Source of the DNA: Mediterranea sp. (in: CFB group bacteria)
GTDB lineage: Bacteria; Bacteroidota; Bacteroidia; Bacteroidales; Bacteroidaceae
Reading direction: 5' to 3'
Length of the DNA: 38,010 nucleotides
Assembly: GCA_031261785.1 (NCBI GenBank)
Contig: JAISIZ010000106.1
Coordinates: forward strand, 1-38,010
The notes beneath the pieces were generated by a model. It did no database searches and was not told the DNA's origin. It worked only from the letters and a program-made list of their open reading frames with translations. The first letter of the stretch is position 1. Each line of letters starts with the position of its first letter. The position numbers and the translations under genes were made by a program. Shown here piece after piece: positions 35,438 to 38,010 of this stretch.

Positions 35438-36478
35438 TCATTCGTCGGCTTCGAGCAGCAGGGGCTTGTACTTCTCCAGCGCGCGCTCCAGGACAACCTT
35501 CGCCTCGTCCATCGTGCCAAACAGCTCTCCGCCCGAGGCGTTGAGGTGCCCGCCTCCGTGGAAAAATTCCTCCGCCATCTGGTTGCACGGGAACTTGCCT
35601 TCCGAACGGAGCGACACCTTGATCATGGGCTTCTCCGTGTCCTCGCGCAGGAAACAGGAGAAACGGACGTTCTTGATGGAGAGGGGGATATTGACAAAGC
35701 CCTCGCTGTCGCCCTTCACGTAGTGGAACTGTTCCTGCTCGGCCTTGGTGAGGGTGATGAGCGCGGCGTTGCTGTCGGCGTAGACCACCATGTTGGAGAG
35801 GATGGACCCCATCAGCCTCAGGCGGCTCTCGGAGTAGGTGTTGTACACCTTGCGGTAGATGGCGTCCTTGTCGATGCCCTTGGAGAGCAGCTCGCTGATG
35901 ATGAAGTAGATCTCGCGGTCGTTGGAGTTGTAGGTGAATCCTCCCGTATCGGTCATCATGCCCGTGTATATGCATTCGGCGGCCTCCTTGACGATGTCGT
36001 CGAAGTAGCCCATGCGGCAAAGCAGCCGGAACACCAGCTCGGAAGTGGACGACACCTTGGGATACGACATGGTGATGTGGCAAAAATCTTCGGGATAGAG
36101 ATGGTGGTCAAGCATCATCTTGCGCGCCGGCGAGGAAGCCACGGCTGGCCCCATCTCATCGATGCGATGCAGGGTGTTGAAGTCCACGCAACAGATCACG
36201 TCGGCTTCGAATATCAGCCTGTCGGCAAAGTCACGGTAACGGTCGTAAATCAGGATGTCCTTGCTTCCCGGCATCCATTTCAGGAAATTGGGGAACGCGT
36301 TGGGGACGATGACGTGCGCCCTCCGCCCCAAGACATTGAAGAAGTGCCACAAGCCCAATGAGGAGCCGATGGCGTCGCCGTCGGGAGAGACGTGGGCCAC
36401 GATTACGAACCGGTCGAATCGTTCTACCCACTTCGCGAAGCGGTCTATCTTCGCTTGTTCTATTACTTTTGTTAACAT
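35438..36478 (-). CDS. DHH/DHHA1 phosphoesterase (NrnA-like)
   Basis: A 346-residue cytoplasmic phosphoesterase of the NrnA/RecJ-like DHH family, expected to degrade nano-RNA or cyclic-dinucleotide products and pAp. Motifs: VAHVSPDGDAIGSS near residues 26-40, CCVDFN, LDHH, then MTDTGGF, with DHHA1 block FFHGGGHLNASGG near the C-terminus. The frame is open to 36601, but the ATG at 36478 gives the family N-terminus (MLTKVIEQAKIDRF) and lies downstream of a consensus -7 box. Exact substrate cannot be read from sequence. It ends 136 bases before the DUF4827 start. Confidence 0.92.
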   Translation of the reverse strand: MLTKVIEQAKIDRFAKWVERFDRFVIVAHVSPDGDAIGSSLGLWHFFNVLGRRAHVIVPNAFPNFLKWMPGSKDILIYDRYRDFADRLIFEADVICCVDFNTLHRIDEMGPAVASSPARKMMLDHHLYPEDFCHITMSYPKVSSTSELVFRLLCRMGYFDDIVKEAAECIYTGMMTDTGGFTYNSNDREIYFIISELLSKGIDKDAIYRKVYNTYSESRLRLMGSILSNMVVYADSNAALITLTKAEQEQFHYVKGDSEGFVNIPLSIKNVRFSCFLREDTEKPMIKVSLRSEGKFPCNQMAEEFFHGGGHLNASGGELFGTMDEAKVVLERALEKYKPLLLEADE

Positions 36479-36501
36479 ACGTCGAATGTTCTTTTGGGGT
36501 G

Positions 36502-36509
36502 CAAATGTA
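36502..36509 (-). promoter_or_regulatory. -7 box for the DHH phosphoesterase gene
   Basis: TACATTTG on the minus strand fits TAnnTTTG, 23 bases upstream of the chosen ATG. It lies inside the longer open frame, supporting the shorter start. Confidence 0.65.
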
Positions 36510-36637
36510 CGATAAATCTCGGCAAGTTTGTGCCCGGACACTCCTAAATTGAAAGAATCACCTCGAAAGTTCAACTTTAGCGGATATCCCCAAAGGGGCA
36601 CGCACGTATTTTAGAATAGCCACAAATAGTAGTACCT

Positions 36638-36678
36638 ATCGCGGCGGCGCGAAGGTTTCACGCGAATCCGCATGAGAC
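36638..36678. repeat. Single copy of the 41-bp family I repeat
   Basis: TCGCGGCGGCGCGAAGGTTT...CGCGAATCCGC resembles the units of the array at 2138-2301. It directly borders the large inverted repeat that starts at 36679. Confidence 0.55.
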
Positions 36679-37487
36679 CAAAAGTCCGGGCTTTTTTCTC
36701 CATTCCCGAAATCTGATTACAAAAGCTCGGGCTTTTCGTTTCTCGCCAATCCGCGATTGGAATTTGTCGACCGCGCGAAAGCTCCATGCGGTGCGTGAGA
36801 TCTTTGCGGATCAGCGAAGATTCGCTCACGACGACACGGATAGTGCCGGAACTCCCTTCTTCCCGCAGACAGGACACAAAGTGACGACTTTTCCGGCTTG
36901 CGTCACCCCGTGTCACCTTATTTTAGTCCATAAGTTAATCACTAAAGTTTCCCAACTTCTTGCTCACAAATTGGACCTGGTTACAGATCCGCGAGGGGTA
37001 ACTCAGAGTCCTCCCTTCCAGCGGAGGGGAGGTGCCCGAAGGGCGGAGGGGAGGGAAGAATAATCAGCATACTTATTTACATATAAATCAATAAGCGGTG
37101 CGTTCATGGTTTTCCCTCCCCTCCGCCCTCCGGGCACCTCCCCTCCGTTGGAAGGGAGGACTCAGAGTTACCCCCTCGCGGATCTGTGACCAGATCCAAC
37201 CTGTGAGCAAAGGGGTGGGAAACTTTAATTAATAAAATAAAGTGGCGTAGGGTGGCGCAAGCCGGGAAAGTCGCGACTTTGTGTCCTGTATGTATGCGGG
37301 AAGAAGGAGAGTTCCGGCCCTATCCGTGTCGTCGTCGTGGGCGAATCTTCGCTGATCCGCGAAGCTCTCACGCGCCGCATGGAGGTTTCGCGCGGTCGAC
37401 AAATTTCAACCACGGATTCGCAAGGAGCGAAAAGCCCGAGCTTTTGTAATCAGATTTCGGGAATGGAGAAAAAAGCCCGAGCTTTTG
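36679..37487. repeat. Large imperfect inverted repeat with arms of about 380 bp
   Basis: The left arm (about 36679-37057) and right arm (about 37112-37487) are inverted copies separated by 54 AT-rich bases (37058-37111). Matching landmarks, left against reversed right: one 41-bp family II unit (36688-36728 with 37438-37478), AATTTGTCGACCGCGCGAAA, GCGGATCAGCGAAGATTCG, ACACGGATAG, GACACAAAGT, CAGATCCGCGAGGGG, GTAACTC(A/T)GAGTCCTCCC and GGAGGGGAGGTGCCCG. Differences are scattered substitutions and small indels, so the arms are not recent identical copies. No gene is encoded in it; frames across the arms do not resemble proteins. It lies immediately upstream of the DHH gene promoter region and before the next gene outside the window. 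Confidence 0.85.
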
Positions 37488-37724
37488 TAATCAGATTTCG
37501 GGAATGGGGAAAAAAGCCCGGGCTTTTGTAATCAGATTTCGGGAATGGGAAAAAAAGCCCGAGCTTTTGTAATCAGATTTCGGGAATGGAGAAAAAAGCC
37601 CGGACTTTTGTAATCAGATTTCGGGAATGAAGAAAAAAGCCCGGGCTTTTGTAATCAGATTTCGGGAATGGGGAAAAAAGCCCGGGCTTTTGTAATCAGA
37701 TTTCGGGAATGGGGAAAAAAGCCC
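37438..37724. repeat. 41-bp tandem repeat array (family II), seven copies
   Basis: Units start at 37438, 37479, 37520, 37561, 37602, 37643 and 37684, each exactly 41 bases, and a truncated eighth begins at 37725. The consensus contains GTAATCAGATTTCGGGAATG and, across unit junctions, the palindrome AAAAGCCCGGGCTTTT (or AAAAGCCCGAGCTTTT). That palindrome with its T-run looks like a tiny bidirectional terminator repeated every 41 bases. Units differ only at a few positions. There are no spacers. An inverted copy is at 36688-36728. Confidence 0.9.
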
Positions 37725-37810
37725 GAGCTTCTCGTTCTACACGGATTTGCATAAAGCTTTCGCGTCCCCGGGATAGATCCTTGCATAACGCCTCTTCGAG
37801 GAGTGATAAA

Positions 37811-37945
37811 AAATCAAAGTTTCCCAACCTTTTGCTCACGGGTTGGACCTGGTCACGGCTCCGCGAGAGGTAACTCTGAGTCACAGCTCCGCGAGGGGTA
37901 ACTCTGAGTCCTCCCCTCCGCTGGAAGGGAGGACTCGGCGAGGCC
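37811..37945. repeat. Third, partial copy of the large repeat, in the left-arm orientation
   Basis: AAATCAAAGTTTCCCAACCT, GGTTGGACCTGGTCAC, CTCCGCGAG(A/G)GGTAACTC and GTCCTCCCCTCCGCTGGAAG follow the order of the left arm at about 36945-37030. Within it a 28-base piece (TCACGGCTCCGCGAGAGG...) is itself duplicated in tandem (37853-37880 and 37881-37908). Confidence 0.75.
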
Positions 37946-37994
37946 GGGAAACGGCAGCCTATACGATTTGTTTCACCCGATTCGTCGTATCGCC

Positions 37995-38002
37995 TATCTT
38001 TG
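37995..38002 (+). promoter_or_regulatory. -7 box for a plus-strand gene beyond the window
   Basis: TATCTTTG fits TAnnTTTG exactly, 8 bases from the window end; the gene itself is not visible. Confidence 0.5.
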
Positions 38003-38010
38003 CGGCGGGC

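Noticed and set aside
36611..36916. 101-codon minus-strand frame in the left arm of the inverted repeat
   Set aside because: It spans repeat DNA, has no recognisable domain, and the matching frame in the other arm is not conserved.
37337..37531. Open frame across the 41-bp array
   Set aside because: Its translation is just the repeat unit; it arises because 41-base units lack stops in one frame over a short distance.
37438..37724. CRISPR-like appearance of the 41-bp array
   Set aside because: Units are contiguous with no variable spacers, and no cas genes are present.

Overview
The window looks like a chromosome segment of a GC-rich member of the Bacteroidales (Tannerellaceae/Porphyromonadaceae-like; the genus is a guess). 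Two SusC/SusD pairs, DUF1735 lipoproteins, TAnnTTTG -7 promoter boxes and the syntenies RsfS-FtsH-CdsA and DHH phosphoesterase-DUF4827-GlmM all point there. Most genes are GC-rich; two short AT-rich islands stand out by base composition.

Layout. 1-1981 (minus): a HAD-domain protein cut by the window edge and an AAA-ATPase/PD-(D/E)XK protein. 1982-2973: gene-free, with a 41-bp tandem repeat, a broken 119-bp copy of the start of the AraC gene found at 4941, and a long imperfect palindrome. 2974-4802 (plus): an AT-rich three-gene cassette (HNH nuclease, unknown protein, DUF4407 membrane protein), then the intact AraC regulator, a DUF4143 ATPase, a bidirectional terminator and tRNA-Gln(CTG). 7708-12760 (plus): a secreted acetylesterase-pectinesterase fusion and the housekeeping run rsfS-ftsH-cdsA.

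12941-22640 (plus) is a six-gene polysaccharide utilisation locus: SusC with STN domain, SusD-like lipoprotein, GH18-like lipoprotein lacking catalytic residues, DUF1735-LamG lipoprotein, GH18 endo-beta-N-acetylglucosaminidase and an Ig-like lipoprotein. The set suggests N-glycan capture and cleavage at the cell surface. 22944-25136 encodes an SGNH-polysaccharide deacetylase-SGNH triple fusion.

25438-27241 is the second AT-rich island: a 125-bp broken copy of the 3' end of the neighbouring susD, a rhuM remnant, a HigBA-like toxin-antitoxin pair, a 167-bp imperfect palindrome and a small ORF. 27242-33039 (minus) is a second PUL core (membrane-anchored AraC-type regulator, SusC, SusD) without enzymes. 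33217-36478 (minus) holds glmM, a DUF4827 lipoprotein and a DHH phosphoesterase. 36510-37990 is gene-free and made of repeats: a roughly 380-bp-arm inverted repeat, a seven-copy 41-bp array and a third partial copy.

The most striking pattern is that the two AT-rich islands share one architecture: a cassette of defence-like or toxin-antitoxin genes, a 150-170-bp imperfect palindrome, and flanks formed by a 119-126-bp direct duplication of the end of the adjacent host gene. Whether this reflects one insertion mechanism is inference, but it is the best candidate here for something undescribed.
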